Counted from the stretch's first letter, positions 37,811-46,799 are shown. The stretch is DNA of 64,000 nucleotides from Ignavibacteria bacterium UBA2360 (GCA_002344125.1 DDTQ01000012.1:209358-273357); one strand, 5' to 3'. A program made the numbers and translations. The notes: generated from the letters alone by a model not told the origin.

Positions 37811-37960
37811 GCAGTTCAGTGCATGCAATTAATGCTGTATCCAGATTTTGCTTTTCTTGGAGTGCACTGACTGTGTCGGTGCATGCATCAACACAGTTGA
37901 TGCACTCCAAAGAGAAGCAAAGGCAGCATCAACCTTAGAAACAAGGCAGGCGCAGTTGAT
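37811..37960. repeat. Cloverleaf REP copy 4 within a ~150-bp duplicated segment
   Basis: The palindrome at 37857-37910 has triloops TGT/ACA and one G-T wobble in hairpin A (GTCGGTG). Its left flank (GGCAGTTCAGTGCATGCAAT onwards) and right flank (CATCAACCTTAGAAACAAGG) repeat the flanks of copy 1 at about 36801-36955. A whole ~150-bp cassette has therefore been copied across the RAYT gene. The remaining bases of 37643-38010 hold no gene. Confidence 0.85.
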
Positions 37961-38010
37961 GCGCATTGTAAACAACAATATAAGTTTATAATAAACTAAA
38001 ACTAAATATT

Positions 38011-38538
38011 ATGAGATCACTTAAAATTATTTTCTTCTTAGCGGTAATCGTTATGGTTTCATCGTGCGGCAAAAAGGATGAAAAGGTTAATTCAGAAAAC
38101 CAGAGTTCAACACAAAATGTAGCCCCAAACTCTCAGCAGAATACCAACAGCGGAGCTGTTAATAAAAAATGGGCGGGGCAATATACATTTGAAGAATCAG
38201 CCAAAAATGTTACAGGCGATGGCGCGCAGACCTGGAACTATGTGATTGATATAAAAGAAAAAGATGCAAATACACTGATTGCTGATATTCAAGTGGATGG
38301 TTTCCAGACAATGACAAGAATTGAAGCGAGTGTGAAGGCAACAGAAAAAAATGCAGAAGTCATTTTTGAGCAGTACGGCAAAGATAATATGTTTGAGTTG
38401 TATAAAAAGGGCGACCGATTGTTCACAATAGAGGCCAATGATAAAGGTGAAATCATCACCAACTGGGATAAGATGAAGCCTAATGTGATAGAAAATCAGA
38501 AAAGCGGAAAAATAATGTTTAAGAAAATAGCGTCATGA
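38011..38538 (+). CDS. Hypothetical lipoprotein
   Basis: The 175-residue protein has a lipoprotein signal ending VMVSSC (Cys19). A low-complexity Asn/Gln/Ser linker is followed by a small beta-rich domain (WAGQYTFEESAKNVTG, WNYVIDIKEKDANTLIADIQ) resembling a lipocalin/calycin-like barrel. Function is unknown. It lies after the repeat region and before a bidirectional terminator. Confidence 0.75.
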   Translation: MRSLKIIFFLAVIVMVSSCGKKDEKVNSENQSSTQNVAPNSQQNTNSGAVNKKWAGQYTFEESAKNVTGDGAQTWNYVIDIKEKDANTLIADIQVDGFQTMTRIEASVKATEKNAEVIFEQYGKDNMFELYKKGDRLFTIEANDKGEIITNWDKMKPNVIENQKSGKIMFKKIAS

Positions 38539-38562
38539 TATTCCCTGTTACGATTACTGCAA

Positions 38563-38596
38563 AAAAAAACAGCCTGAGAAGACAGGCTGTTTTTTT
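38563..38596. terminator. Bidirectional terminator
   Basis: The stem CAGCCTG/CAGGCTG is extended by A-tract/T-tract pairing (loop AGAAGA). T runs exist on both strands. It separates the convergent lipoprotein and DUF4405-like genes. Confidence 0.88.
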
Positions 38597-38637
38597 ACAC
38601 GAGAGCTGCAAATAAATAATAAAGCAGAATCAATATT

Positions 38638-39012
38638 TTACTTTACTGAAATATGTTTCTTCTTTCTGAGCATATTCTTCAACCAATTGCTGTGTGTATA
38701 CAAATGTAGCCCAAAGGTAACTATAAAAACTGAAAGCAGACCCAAATGAATATTTTTCCATTGTGATTCACTCAATTGGAGCAGGCTCCAGTTTGTTCCG
38801 CTGCCTTCAAAAAGCATCAGCAGCCCTGTCAAGAGCAATCCGGTTAACGTTACCAACGAACATATTTTGCAGGTTCTTGAAGCGGGCAGGATATTCCTGG
38901 CAGTTAGTGAAAGCTCAGCTTCTCCGGTTAATTCAGCTTTCTTTCTGAATTCAGATACTACATGCACAACAATTGCTATCAGCAGTATTAAGAAGATCAA
39001 CAAGAAATACAT
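38638..39012 (-). CDS. DUF4405-like small membrane protein
   Basis: The 124-residue protein has three to four hydrophobic segments. The last part WKNIHLGLLSVFIVTFGLHLYTHSNWLKNML matches the DUF4405 pattern, with histidines inside membrane helices reminiscent of small cytochrome b-type haem ligands. Function is unknown; a membrane redox role would be consistent with the histidine spacing, but this is inference. Confidence 0.65.
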   Translation of the reverse strand: MYFLLIFLILLIAIVVHVVSEFRKKAELTGEAELSLTARNILPASRTCKICSLVTLTGLLLTGLLMLFEGSGTNWSLLQLSESQWKNIHLGLLSVFIVTFGLHLYTHSNWLKNMLRKKKHISVK

Positions 39013-39188
39013 TGTATTACTCCTTTCGGTTTACATCATCTGTCAGTGATCTGTTTATATGTGTCAGGATGACAAGGTATTGTATCTATCAACTCAATAC
39101 AAAAATAATCAACGGTTTACGTATTAGCAGTGAAAAAAGTTTCGTATAAAAAGGAGCCGCGATTCTAATCAACAAAATATATGACATT

Positions 39189-39222
39189 AAAAAAGCATAA
39201 GTTTAAAAACTTATGCTTTTTT
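39189..39222 (-). terminator. Terminator after the small lipoprotein gene
   Basis: The A/T-flanked stem GCATAAGTT/AACTTATGC is followed by six T on the minus strand. It lies 23 nt after the stop of the lipoprotein gene. Confidence 0.8.
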
Positions 39223-39244
39223 GGGTGTGATAACTGATTTCAGT

Positions 39245-39613
39245 TCAATTTGGTCTTGTTCTGAAAAAAAATCTGTCCTGCGACCAGTAAGTTGTGCCGC
39301 CTACTGTATTTCCTGCGCGCCAGTAATAGAATGTGGAAGGACTCAAAATTCCAGCCGGAAGCTGAAATTCATTCCCGGTTACTGCGGTTGAATAAAAAGG
39401 TGCTTCAAAGGATGAGTTAACATCTATCTGAAGCTGGTCGGCATTGTTAGTCCATTTAAAGAGCGGAGCTGCAGCAACCATTGTATCGTTGTTTGCCGGC
39501 TGAACTAATCCGGGAGCTGTAACGCTAATAGATTTACTGTCTGTTGCTGAATCACACCCTAAATACAAAGCAGATAAAAGAATGATGAATGTTAAACTAA
39601 GCAAAGTCTTCAT
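39245..39613 (-). CDS. Small hypothetical lipoprotein (fibronectin-like fold)
   Basis: I start at the ATG at 39613 (122 residues), preceded by GGGGATC and opening a lipoprotein signal MKTLLSLTFIILLSALYLGC (Cys20). The longer frame adds 17 implausible residues. The mature part (PGLVQPANNDTMVAAAPLFKW ... TFYYWRAGNTVGGTTYW) resembles a single fibronectin type III-like domain, as found appended to many T9SS proteins. Here it stands alone. No function can be assigned. Confidence 0.75.
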   Translation of the reverse strand: MKTLLSLTFIILLSALYLGCDSATDSKSISVTAPGLVQPANNDTMVAAAPLFKWTNNADQLQIDVNSSFEAPFYSTAVTGNEFQLPAGILSPSTFYYWRAGNTVGGTTYWSQDRFFFRTRPN

Positions 39614-39830
39614 AACGATCCCCGTAAATTTTGTTATGCTCAAATATAAAATACAAAAACGCATAATAAAGTATACTATGTAAGCCTTTATTAGCTTATA
39701 ACTGTTAGGGAAAATAGCTAGATTTGAGACCCCAAAATCATATATTCTTACCTTTCTATTTCATTAAATTTCATTAACTTGCAGAAGTGAAATTTTTGTA
39801 AACAATTTATCAATTAATCGGAAAGAAAAC

Positions 39831-40472
39831 ATGAAAAAAATGAATTTCGCTTCAATTGCAGTAATGCTTCTTGTGGTTGTATTTGCTTTCAGCAGCTGCG
39901 GCGATAAAAAAGATGTGAAAACAGATACAAAAACAGATACAAAGACTGATACAAAAACTGAGACAACTGAAAAAAAAGACGATAAGAAGAAAAAGGATTT
40001 CAAGAAGTCAGATGCTCCTAAAAAAGAGCTAAAAGCAGATGTTCCCGCTGACTGGACAGAACTTGTTTCAAAAGACGGAAAATTCCATTTCAGCGCACCT
40101 TCAAACTGGACAGTTTCATCAGATACAGAAACAAAGTTTACAGCTATGAGTGAAGATAAATCAATGGGAACTACATTTGTAATATTTTCAAATGACCAGA
40201 TAACCGCTGATGAGCTCTTGGGTTTAGCATTAGCTGATTTTGATTTTGAGCCGGATGGCGAAGCATTTGCTTTCACAGAAAATAATATGGAAGGTTATAT
40301 AACTGCGGCAAAAGGTAAGATTGACGGCACAGAAATGATGATGTATGTTATGAGCGCAATTGAAAATGGCGGTAAAGGAAACTACGTCCTGTACATTTTC
40401 ACGCCAACTGCAAACTTTGAAAAGAACAACGCTACAATGGAAACTATACTTTATAGCGCAAAACTGAAATAA
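39831..40472 (+). CDS. Hypothetical lipoprotein with TDTK repeats and PsbP-like domain
   Basis: The 213-residue protein has a lipoprotein signal ending FAFSSC (Cys23) and a hydrophilic linker with four tandem TDTK/TETT units encoded by 12-nt repeats. The following domain (FHFSAPSNWTVSSDTETKF, TTFVIFSNDQ, GTEMMMYVMSAIE) resembles the DUF1795/PsbP-like fold. It is probably tethered to the membrane by a flexible charged linker. Function unknown. It has its own promoter region and terminator. Confidence 0.75.
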   Translation: MKKMNFASIAVMLLVVVFAFSSCGDKKDVKTDTKTDTKTDTKTETTEKKDDKKKKDFKKSDAPKKELKADVPADWTELVSKDGKFHFSAPSNWTVSSDTETKFTAMSEDKSMGTTFVIFSNDQITADELLGLALADFDFEPDGEAFAFTENNMEGYITAAKGKIDGTEMMMYVMSAIENGGKGNYVLYIFTPTANFEKNNATMETILYSAKLK

Positions 40473-40495
40473 ATACTCATTAAGATACTTACAGC

Positions 40496-40525
40496 AAGGC
40501 GGTCATTTGACCGCCTTTTTTTTGC
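40496..40525 (+). terminator. Terminator after the TDTK lipoprotein gene
   Basis: The stem AAGGCGGTC/GACCGCCTT (9 bp, ATTT loop) runs into a T tract on the plus strand. Confidence 0.88.
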
Positions 40526-40565
40526 AGATCGCTATATTTCTGTTTTCATACAGGGATCACTAATA

Positions 40566-43500
40566 TCAGTTCATAATAATTTTTTTGAATTTTTCGGATA
40601 ACCTTGCGGGCAATACATCATCATATTCTTTTTTGTAGAATTTTACCAGCTGGTTATACCTCAGTTGAGCGAGTTGAGGCTTCTCAAGCTTCATCATTGA
40701 ATTAATTATGTATTCATAACAAACTAAATTAACAGGTTCATGCTTAAGCAGTATTTCTGAGTAATGTAGAGTTTTGTGATAATCAGCGGATTCATATAGC
40801 AGTTTAATGAGTTCTTCGCTTATTGTTACGAATGCAGTCCTGTATTTTGTCCGCAGTTCTTCACACCACGTTTCATAGTTTCCTTCCTTGAAATCACCCT
40901 TATACAGCTCAACGGCATTCATCATCACCTTAACTTTTTCGGCGGTATCTTTTATAACCGGGATCTTTTTTGATAATTTTTCAAATTCAACAGAATCTAT
41001 ATAGATAGTGAAATCATTGCTTAACTGAAGTTGTTTATCCTCATAGCTTATTAGCGAGGGGAATAGTTTGATCTCATCAATGTTTTTGTTTTTTCCTGAT
41101 TTTGCAGTTTTAGAGGATGTAACATCGTTAACATTTTTCAGAAGATCAGAGGGGTATGTAAACCTGATCAAATTACGGAATTTTGATATCATCTGGTGAA
41201 AGATATTATCCGCGCTTTCTGCTGATGTTTCAGGGTAAAACAGATCAATAATCCTATCTTTCGAAAGCGTCATTTTGGCTGAAACCAGCAGGTAGATAAA
41301 TATAGATTTCCATTTTTTCTTTCCCCATTTAGAGTCGTCAAGAATACTTCCGCGGAGCCTTATTTCATTTTTTCCTAAAAGCTTTAAATGTATATCATAA
41401 AGTGAATCCTTTGTTTCAATATACCTGATTCTGCTTTCATCTGATATCCAGGATACTTCGGGTTTTTCAAGAGATGAATTTAAAAGATCCTTTATAAACT
41501 TGTTTTTCAGTTTATTCGCGCATGCAAAATCAAACAGCTCTCTGTGATCAAATACCTCTCTTTGAAGAAATGCGTAATATTCCTTTTCTTCTGAGACTGT
41601 TAGAACTTCTTTTATGAATTGCAGGGCTTTAACTGTGTTGCCAGATTTTTTATAAAAGTCAGCAAGATGAAAAGCGGCCTGGATCCTGCTGTAGATCATC
41701 TTTTGTTCTTCGTAGTAGTTATAGGCTTTTAGTAAAACAGTTTCAATCTCTGAAATTGTTGAAGTTTTTTTTATCAGCAGCGCTTTTGAATACGCAAACT
41801 GCACTTTTTCATACTCACTGTTTTCATTTATGTATCTGAATGCCATATCAAAATATTCTTCAGCCTTGTTGAGCTTATTTAGTGAATAATAACTGTCGCC
41901 TATCAAAGAATAGCTGAGGAAAATGTAATATTTGTGCTTTATTTCAATAGCCGTTCTGTTCAATTCCTCAAGCAGCTTTATGCTGCCTTCAAAATCACCA
42001 AATTCATATCTTAGTGCCTGGTTGGCAAGCAAATATGTTATCCTGAATATTGGAATTGAGATCAGCCTGCTGATTTCTTTGGCTTCTTCAAGGTATGTAA
42101 CTGCTTTATCAAATTTTGCTGATTGGGAATACAGCAGCACGAGGTTGCATAAAGTTTCATATTTTAAGCTAATCTTTTTTGTGCTGACTGCAACTCTTTC
42201 ATAATATGAAATGGATTTTGAGTAATCTCCCTTTATCAGGAATATATGACCGAATAAATTGAATATTTCAAGTTTCAGGTCAGTTGAATTGCGCGAGTTA
42301 TCGCTTTCATGTTCTAATATGTTGGCTGCTTCATTCAGGAACTTTATGGCTTTATCATATAAAGAATCCTGGTACAAAATGTATGCGTTCAAAAATAAGA
42401 TCCTTGCTTTGTTTGTACCCTTTGTTTTGACCCTGTCTGCAGTCTGTAGTATCTTCAGAGCTTCTGTTATTTTGCCAAGGCTTATAAGGTTTCTTGTTTT
42501 AGAAATTATACATTTGATCCAAAATTCATTATCCTTGCATTCCAGGCTTAGTTCAATTGCCTTATCGAGTATAGGCAGTGATTCTTCAGTGCTTCCCATA
42601 AAAAACTTAAGCAGCAAAGCTTTAAAATATAAAAGCCTGTAGTCGCTGTTGTTGCTTCCATTTTCAATTTTTTCCAGCCACTTCCATAAAATATCAAAGT
42701 TGCCATTATCAAAATAGGTCTGGAAGTGGGTATGAATAAGTTCTGCTGCTTTTGGGATCTGACCGGCTGAAAGCAGATAATTAACAGCAGGAACAATTTC
42801 ATTTTGTTCCAGGTAATAATCTGAGACCTTCCTGTAGAAACTGTTTATTTCACTTTCACTCTTTAGTTCTTTAACCTTTAAATTCAGAAATTTCTTAAAT
42901 AACACCTGGTAGCTGTATCTTGGCTCTGAACCACCGGGCTCTGTATGCAGAACTTGTATAAAGATATTTTTCCTTAAGAGCTCGTTAATTATTGCCGGAC
43001 TTTCTTCCGTTTTAAAAAGGTCATTGCATTGTTTGGATGTAAAATTTTCGAGCAATGATGTGATCATTAAAAATTCTTTTACTTCGCTGCTTAAATCAGC
43101 GAAAATATCTTCGGTGAAATAATTGAATATGTCATCAACAATTACAAGTTTATCCAGCTGAAGCCTGGGGAAGTATTCCCCGTGACTCTGCAATATCAAG
43201 TGTAATCCTGTTATCCATCCGGCAAGGGCATCAGTGAGCAATTGTATATCTTTATCGCCGCAATCTATATTGTATATCTCTTTTACTAATTTGCCCGTTT
43301 CCTTTTTTGTGAAAGCCAGTTCATTCATTTCAATTTTCAGGATATTCTGTTTAGCCAGTAATGAGGCCGAACTGAATACAGGCAGATTTCGTGTTGTGAT
43401 CACAAAATGAATATGGCTTGGAATGTTTGCGAACAGTTTATTAAATGTGAGTTTTACCCATTCAGAATTATCCAGATTGCCGGGTTCATCCAGTACTAAT

Positions 43501-43910
43501 ACAAGGTCGTCTTCAAAATAAAGATAGAGTTCGTTGATAAAAGTAGCTATTATGTCATCAGTAATCTTATCCTGATTTGATGAAAATTCATATTTCTCCC
43601 TGTAATCTTCAATCAGTAATAAAGAAGAATTTCCGAATTCTGCGTTTATCCTTTTTATGGAATGAATCAGGTAATTCATAAATACATAAAAATTGTTCAT
43701 GTCCGGGTGTATATTCAGCCATGAATACTTCATTCCTGAAAAGCCTAAATATTGCTGGATGAGTATAGTTTTGCCATATCCGGCCGGTGCAATAATCAAT
43801 ATCAATCCTTTATTGATATTTTCATGCATCTTATCAATTAGTTTTTCCCTTTTTATGGTGCTATTTGGGAATTTGTAAGGCAGAATTCTGGATAGAAGTA
43901 AATTTTTCAA
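40566..43910 (-). CDS. Large MalT/SARP-type regulator: NTPase, TPR array, OmpR-like and BTAD domains
   Basis: The 1114-residue protein has a STAND-type NTPase at the N-terminus (Walker A APAGYGKTI, residues 41-49; Walker B near LVLVLDEPGNLD). Residues about 380-800 are TPR units (YFDMAFRYINE, KAVTYLEEAKEISRL). The C-terminal ~280 residues combine an OmpR-like DNA-binding region (IRLRGSILDDSKWGKKKW, FYPETSAESADNIFHQMISKF) with a bacterial transcriptional activation domain (AVELYKGDFKEGNYETWCEE). It is likely an ATP- and ligand-dependent transcription activator. The start is TTG. Neighbouring T9SS genes are possible targets, unproved. Confidence 0.85.
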   Translation of the reverse strand: MKNLLLSRILPYKFPNSTIKREKLIDKMHENINKGLILIIAPAGYGKTILIQQYLGFSGMKYSWLNIHPDMNNFYVFMNYLIHSIKRINAEFGNSSLLLIEDYREKYEFSSNQDKITDDIIATFINELYLYFEDDLVLVLDEPGNLDNSEWVKLTFNKLFANIPSHIHFVITTRNLPVFSSASLLAKQNILKIEMNELAFTKKETGKLVKEIYNIDCGDKDIQLLTDALAGWITGLHLILQSHGEYFPRLQLDKLVIVDDIFNYFTEDIFADLSSEVKEFLMITSLLENFTSKQCNDLFKTEESPAIINELLRKNIFIQVLHTEPGGSEPRYSYQVLFKKFLNLKVKELKSESEINSFYRKVSDYYLEQNEIVPAVNYLLSAGQIPKAAELIHTHFQTYFDNGNFDILWKWLEKIENGSNNSDYRLLYFKALLLKFFMGSTEESLPILDKAIELSLECKDNEFWIKCIISKTRNLISLGKITEALKILQTADRVKTKGTNKARILFLNAYILYQDSLYDKAIKFLNEAANILEHESDNSRNSTDLKLEIFNLFGHIFLIKGDYSKSISYYERVAVSTKKISLKYETLCNLVLLYSQSAKFDKAVTYLEEAKEISRLISIPIFRITYLLANQALRYEFGDFEGSIKLLEELNRTAIEIKHKYYIFLSYSLIGDSYYSLNKLNKAEEYFDMAFRYINENSEYEKVQFAYSKALLIKKTSTISEIETVLLKAYNYYEEQKMIYSRIQAAFHLADFYKKSGNTVKALQFIKEVLTVSEEKEYYAFLQREVFDHRELFDFACANKLKNKFIKDLLNSSLEKPEVSWISDESRIRYIETKDSLYDIHLKLLGKNEIRLRGSILDDSKWGKKKWKSIFIYLLVSAKMTLSKDRIIDLFYPETSAESADNIFHQMISKFRNLIRFTYPSDLLKNVNDVTSSKTAKSGKNKNIDEIKLFPSLISYEDKQLQLSNDFTIYIDSVEFEKLSKKIPVIKDTAEKVKVMMNAVELYKGDFKEGNYETWCEELRTKYRTAFVTISEELIKLLYESADYHKTLHYSEILLKHEPVNLVCYEYIINSMMKLEKPQLAQLRYNQLVKFYKKEYDDVLPARLSEKFKKIIMN

Positions 43911-44065
43911 TGATTTTATTAATTTTTCCTGTAATTGAAGTTAAGAATATTAATTTCATTTTTAAATACCCTATATCCTTAATTTACGGTATATAATCCG
44001 GTAAGGATTGGGGTAAGGATTCAAAATATATTTGTAATAATCATTAATTCAATAATTTATAGACT

Positions 44066-44386
44066 ATGTACAATTTACTTCAATCAGAAAGAAATTTCGA
44101 AAATACTCCGAATTATCCTGAAAATTTCAGACTATATCAAAACTTCCCTCAATCATTTTATAAATTCACAAAAATTGCTTTTGATATACCTACGCAAAGC
44201 AATGTAAGAATAGTAATTTACGACGTATTCGGACAAGATAAGGCAGAACTTTGCAATACTGAATTAAAAGCCGGCAGTTATGAAATAAAATGGCAAGCGG
44301 CCGGTTTAAAAGCAGGCGTATATTATTATAAATTATTCGCCGGTGAATTTGTTGATGTAAAAAAGATATTAATTATCAATAACTAA
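44066..44386 (+). CDS. Orphan T9SS type A sorting domain (probable gene remnant)
   Basis: The 106-residue frame is essentially only a sorting domain: YQNFPQSFYKFTKIAFDIP corresponds to the usual YQNYPNPFNPVTKIxFDIP, then VRIVIYDVFGQ, ELKAGSYEIKW and GVYYYKLFAGEFVDVKKIL. There is no signal peptide and the NPFNP motif is degraded, so it cannot be exported as it stands. It is probably the 3' relic of a cargo gene whose body was deleted. A small cytosolic protein is the less likely alternative. Confidence 0.6.
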   Translation: MYNLLQSERNFENTPNYPENFRLYQNFPQSFYKFTKIAFDIPTQSNVRIVIYDVFGQDKAELCNTELKAGSYEIKWQAAGLKAGVYYYKLFAGEFVDVKKILIINN

Positions 44387-44499
44387 CAGAATAAATTATT
44401 TCATTTTAAAGAAATTTACACCATATTAAACACAACGGGGAGTGAGCATGTTTCAATGTTACAGTGTAATGTTGTTTGTATTAATATTGATAAGGAATC

Positions 44500-46212
44500 A
44501 TGAAAAACGTAAGAAATCTTAGTTTTATATTATTTATAATGTTTTTGTTTTATGGCCAGGAAAACCTAATGGCGCAGCCGGTTATTGAGTGGACGGCCAG
44601 GTTAAACGGACTCATTGACAGCACAGACGTAGCTCTAGATCTTGTTGTTGATGCTTCGGGGAATACGTACGTAACCGGTTACAGCAACAGCGTGCTTGGT
44701 TTACTTACCGGTGCGGTTACGGTCAGCTACGATCCGGCCGGAAATCAAAGATGGAGATCTGAATATGACCAGCTTTTGAATGATGCAGGAACAGTAATTG
44801 CTATGGATAATTCCGGTCAATACATATACATGGCAGGATACACAAACGCTTTACTGAATTTGACAGGTGCTGATTATCTGGTGATAAAATACCGTGCTTC
44901 TGACGGCCAGCAAATTTGGGCAAGAACTTACGGATACGGTTTGCTGGGTGATGACAAAGCCACCGGACTTGTAATTGACAGCTTTAATAATCCCATCGTT
45001 ACCGGCTATAGCCAGGGATTTTTATTGTTACTGACACCATATGATTTTGCCACTGTAAAATATGATGCAAACGGGAACCAGCTGTGGGCCGCCCGCTATA
45101 ACGGCACCGGCAACAAAAATGATAAAGCTTTCGGTATTGCGGTAGATTCTGAAGACAATATAGTAGTCTCAGGTGAAAGTTTTGGGGCAGGTTCAGGGTA
45201 TGATTATTCGACAGTTAAATACAATTCAAACGGTACTCAACAATGGGTAAGGCGGTATAACGGCCCCGGTAACAATGAAGACAGGGCATATGCTATTGTT
45301 GTGGATAACTCGGATAATATTATTGTTACCGGAGAGAGCACTGGCAGTTCAAGCGGGACGGATTATGCTACAGTAAAATATAATTCAGCGGGTAATCAGC
45401 AATGGGTAAACCGCTATAACGGCCCCGGTAACAATGAAGACAGGGCTTATGCTATAGTAGTGGATAATACAGATAATGTAATTGTCACCGGTTCCAGCAG
45501 ATCATCGAATGCTGCGGGCTCTGAAGATTATGCGACCGTAAAATACAATCCAACAGGCACCCAGCTATGGGCTTCCAGATATAACGGAACAGGCAGCAAT
45601 GAAGACAGGGCATACGCTATTGTTGTTGATAATACCGATAACATTTTTGTTACGGGTTCAAGCCGGTCAACGGGTTTTGCAGGCTCAGAAGACTATGCTT
45701 CGGTAATGTATAATCCTTCAGGAACTGAGGTTTGGGCTGTACGTTACAACGGAACCGGCAGCAATGAAGACAGGGCATACGCAATTGTTGTGGATAATTC
45801 TGATAACATATATATAACCGGTTCCAGCAGGAATGGTTCTATACTGGGTTCGGAAGATTATTTGACTGTGAAATACAGCAGAGAAGATCTCGTGCATACA
45901 CCCCCGTATAGCGGGATAGTGCCTTCTGAATTTAGCTTGTATCAGAATTATCCCAACCCTTTTAATCCTTTAACAATCATTAATTTTGATATGCCTAAGG
46001 AAGGTTTTGTTTCTCTCAAAATTTTTAATAACCTTGGAATGGAGACAGTAGTTCTATTAAATGATGTTAAGGGCGCCGGAATACACTCGGTTGCCTGGAA
46101 TGCCGGTAACTTGCCAAGCGGAGTATATTTTTATAGACTGGAAGTATTCAGCGATCTATCGGGGTACACCAAAGAGTATTCAGAAACTAAAAAATTGTTA
46201 CTTGTCAAGTAA
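44500..46212 (+). CDS. Secreted SBBP beta-propeller protein with near-identical blades and T9SS sorting domain
   Basis: The 570-residue protein has a signal peptide (SFILFIMFLFYGQENLMAQ). Blades of about 53-55 residues are built on RYNGxGxNEDRAYAIVVDN and DNIxVTGSS. Three to four consecutive blades are almost identical at both protein and DNA level, indicating recent expansion. The T9SS domain (YQNYPNPFNPLTIINFDMP ... KKLLLVK) ends it. An AAGGA ribosome-binding site precedes the ATG. It is likely a surface or secreted binding protein related to the one at 7194-8855. Confidence 0.9.
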   Translation: MKNVRNLSFILFIMFLFYGQENLMAQPVIEWTARLNGLIDSTDVALDLVVDASGNTYVTGYSNSVLGLLTGAVTVSYDPAGNQRWRSEYDQLLNDAGTVIAMDNSGQYIYMAGYTNALLNLTGADYLVIKYRASDGQQIWARTYGYGLLGDDKATGLVIDSFNNPIVTGYSQGFLLLLTPYDFATVKYDANGNQLWAARYNGTGNKNDKAFGIAVDSEDNIVVSGESFGAGSGYDYSTVKYNSNGTQQWVRRYNGPGNNEDRAYAIVVDNSDNIIVTGESTGSSSGTDYATVKYNSAGNQQWVNRYNGPGNNEDRAYAIVVDNTDNVIVTGSSRSSNAAGSEDYATVKYNPTGTQLWASRYNGTGSNEDRAYAIVVDNTDNIFVTGSSRSTGFAGSEDYASVMYNPSGTEVWAVRYNGTGSNEDRAYAIVVDNSDNIYITGSSRNGSILGSEDYLTVKYSREDLVHTPPYSGIVPSEFSLYQNYPNPFNPLTIINFDMPKEGFVSLKIFNNLGMETVVLLNDVKGAGIHSVAWNAGNLPSGVYFYRLEVFSDLSGYTKEYSETKKLLLVK

Positions 46213-46237
46213 TGATGTATTAAATTCATCCCCAATT

Positions 46238-46265
46238 AGCGGTCTTTTTGACCGCTTTTTTTTTG
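46238..46265 (+). terminator. Terminator after the propeller gene
   Basis: The stem AGCGGTC/GACCGCT (7 bp, T5 loop) is followed by nine T on the plus strand. Confidence 0.9.
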
Positions 46266-46387
46266 CGTAACCATAACGCCTATGGCGTCACTTACGCGCG
46301 GAAGAACCCGTAATTGAAACATAGAGAGGGCGAGCGTGCGAGACTGCTTTAGCAGTTGAGTCCAGCCGCAGGCAGGATTAACCAATT

Positions 46388-46416
46388 AAAAAAGCAGTAC
46401 ATAGTACTGCTTTTTT
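46388..46416 (-). terminator. Terminator hairpin, array unit a
   Basis: The stem AAAAAAGCAGTAC/GTACTGCTTTTTT with a 3-nt loop ATA. T tracts exist on both strands. Confidence 0.8.
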
Positions 46417-46541
46417 GGCAGCGCGTATAACGCCTTCGGCGTCACTTACGCGCGGAAGAACCCGTATTATTTGTATAAAGAAGGCGAGCGTGCGAGACTG
46501 CTTTAGTAGTTGAGTCCAGCCGCAGGCAGGATTAACCAATT

Positions 46542-46569
46542 AAAAAGCAGTACAAAGTACTGCTTTTTT
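46542..46569 (-). terminator. Terminator hairpin, array unit b
   Basis: The same hairpin as in unit a, with loop AAA and one fewer A on the left arm. Confidence 0.8.
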
Positions 46570-46694
46570 GGCAGCGCGTATAACGCCTTCGGCGTCACTA
46601 ACGCGAGGAAGAACCCGTATTGTTTGTATAAAGAAGGAGAGCGTGCGATACTGCTTCAGCAGTTGAGTCCAGCCGCAGGCAGGATTAACCAATT

Positions 46695-46722
46695 AAAAAA
46701 GCAGTACACAGTACTGCTTTTT
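46695..46722 (-). terminator. Terminator of the tRNA-Glu gene
   Basis: The stem AAAAAAGCAGTAC/GTACTGCTTTTTT with loop ACA directly abuts the 3' CCA of tRNA-Glu on the minus strand. Confidence 0.85.

Positions 46723-46799
<77 letters not shown>

Larger units (their letters stand above)
46266..46722 (-). repeat. Three tandem ~153-bp units: degenerate tRNA-Glu-like remnant plus terminator
   Basis: Three units repeat with a 153-154 bp period (the GCAGTAC of each terminator falls at 46394, 46547 and 46701). Each unit keeps pieces of the adjacent tRNA-Glu gene in order, read on the plus strand: GCAGCGCGTA (acceptor/T side), GAACCCGTA (T stem) and ATTAACCAATTA (D arm). Extra hairpins are inserted: ACGCC-TTC-GGCGT inside GCGCGTA/TACGCGC, and ACTGC-TTTA-GCAGT. 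Each unit ends in a terminator hairpin like that of the real tRNA gene. They are decayed tandem duplicates of tRNA+terminator. No protein gene is present. Confidence 0.75.

Noticed and set aside
46266..46722. Possible CRISPR array
   Set aside because: The period is ~153 bp with no short direct repeats separated by unique spacers, and the units are tRNA-derived.
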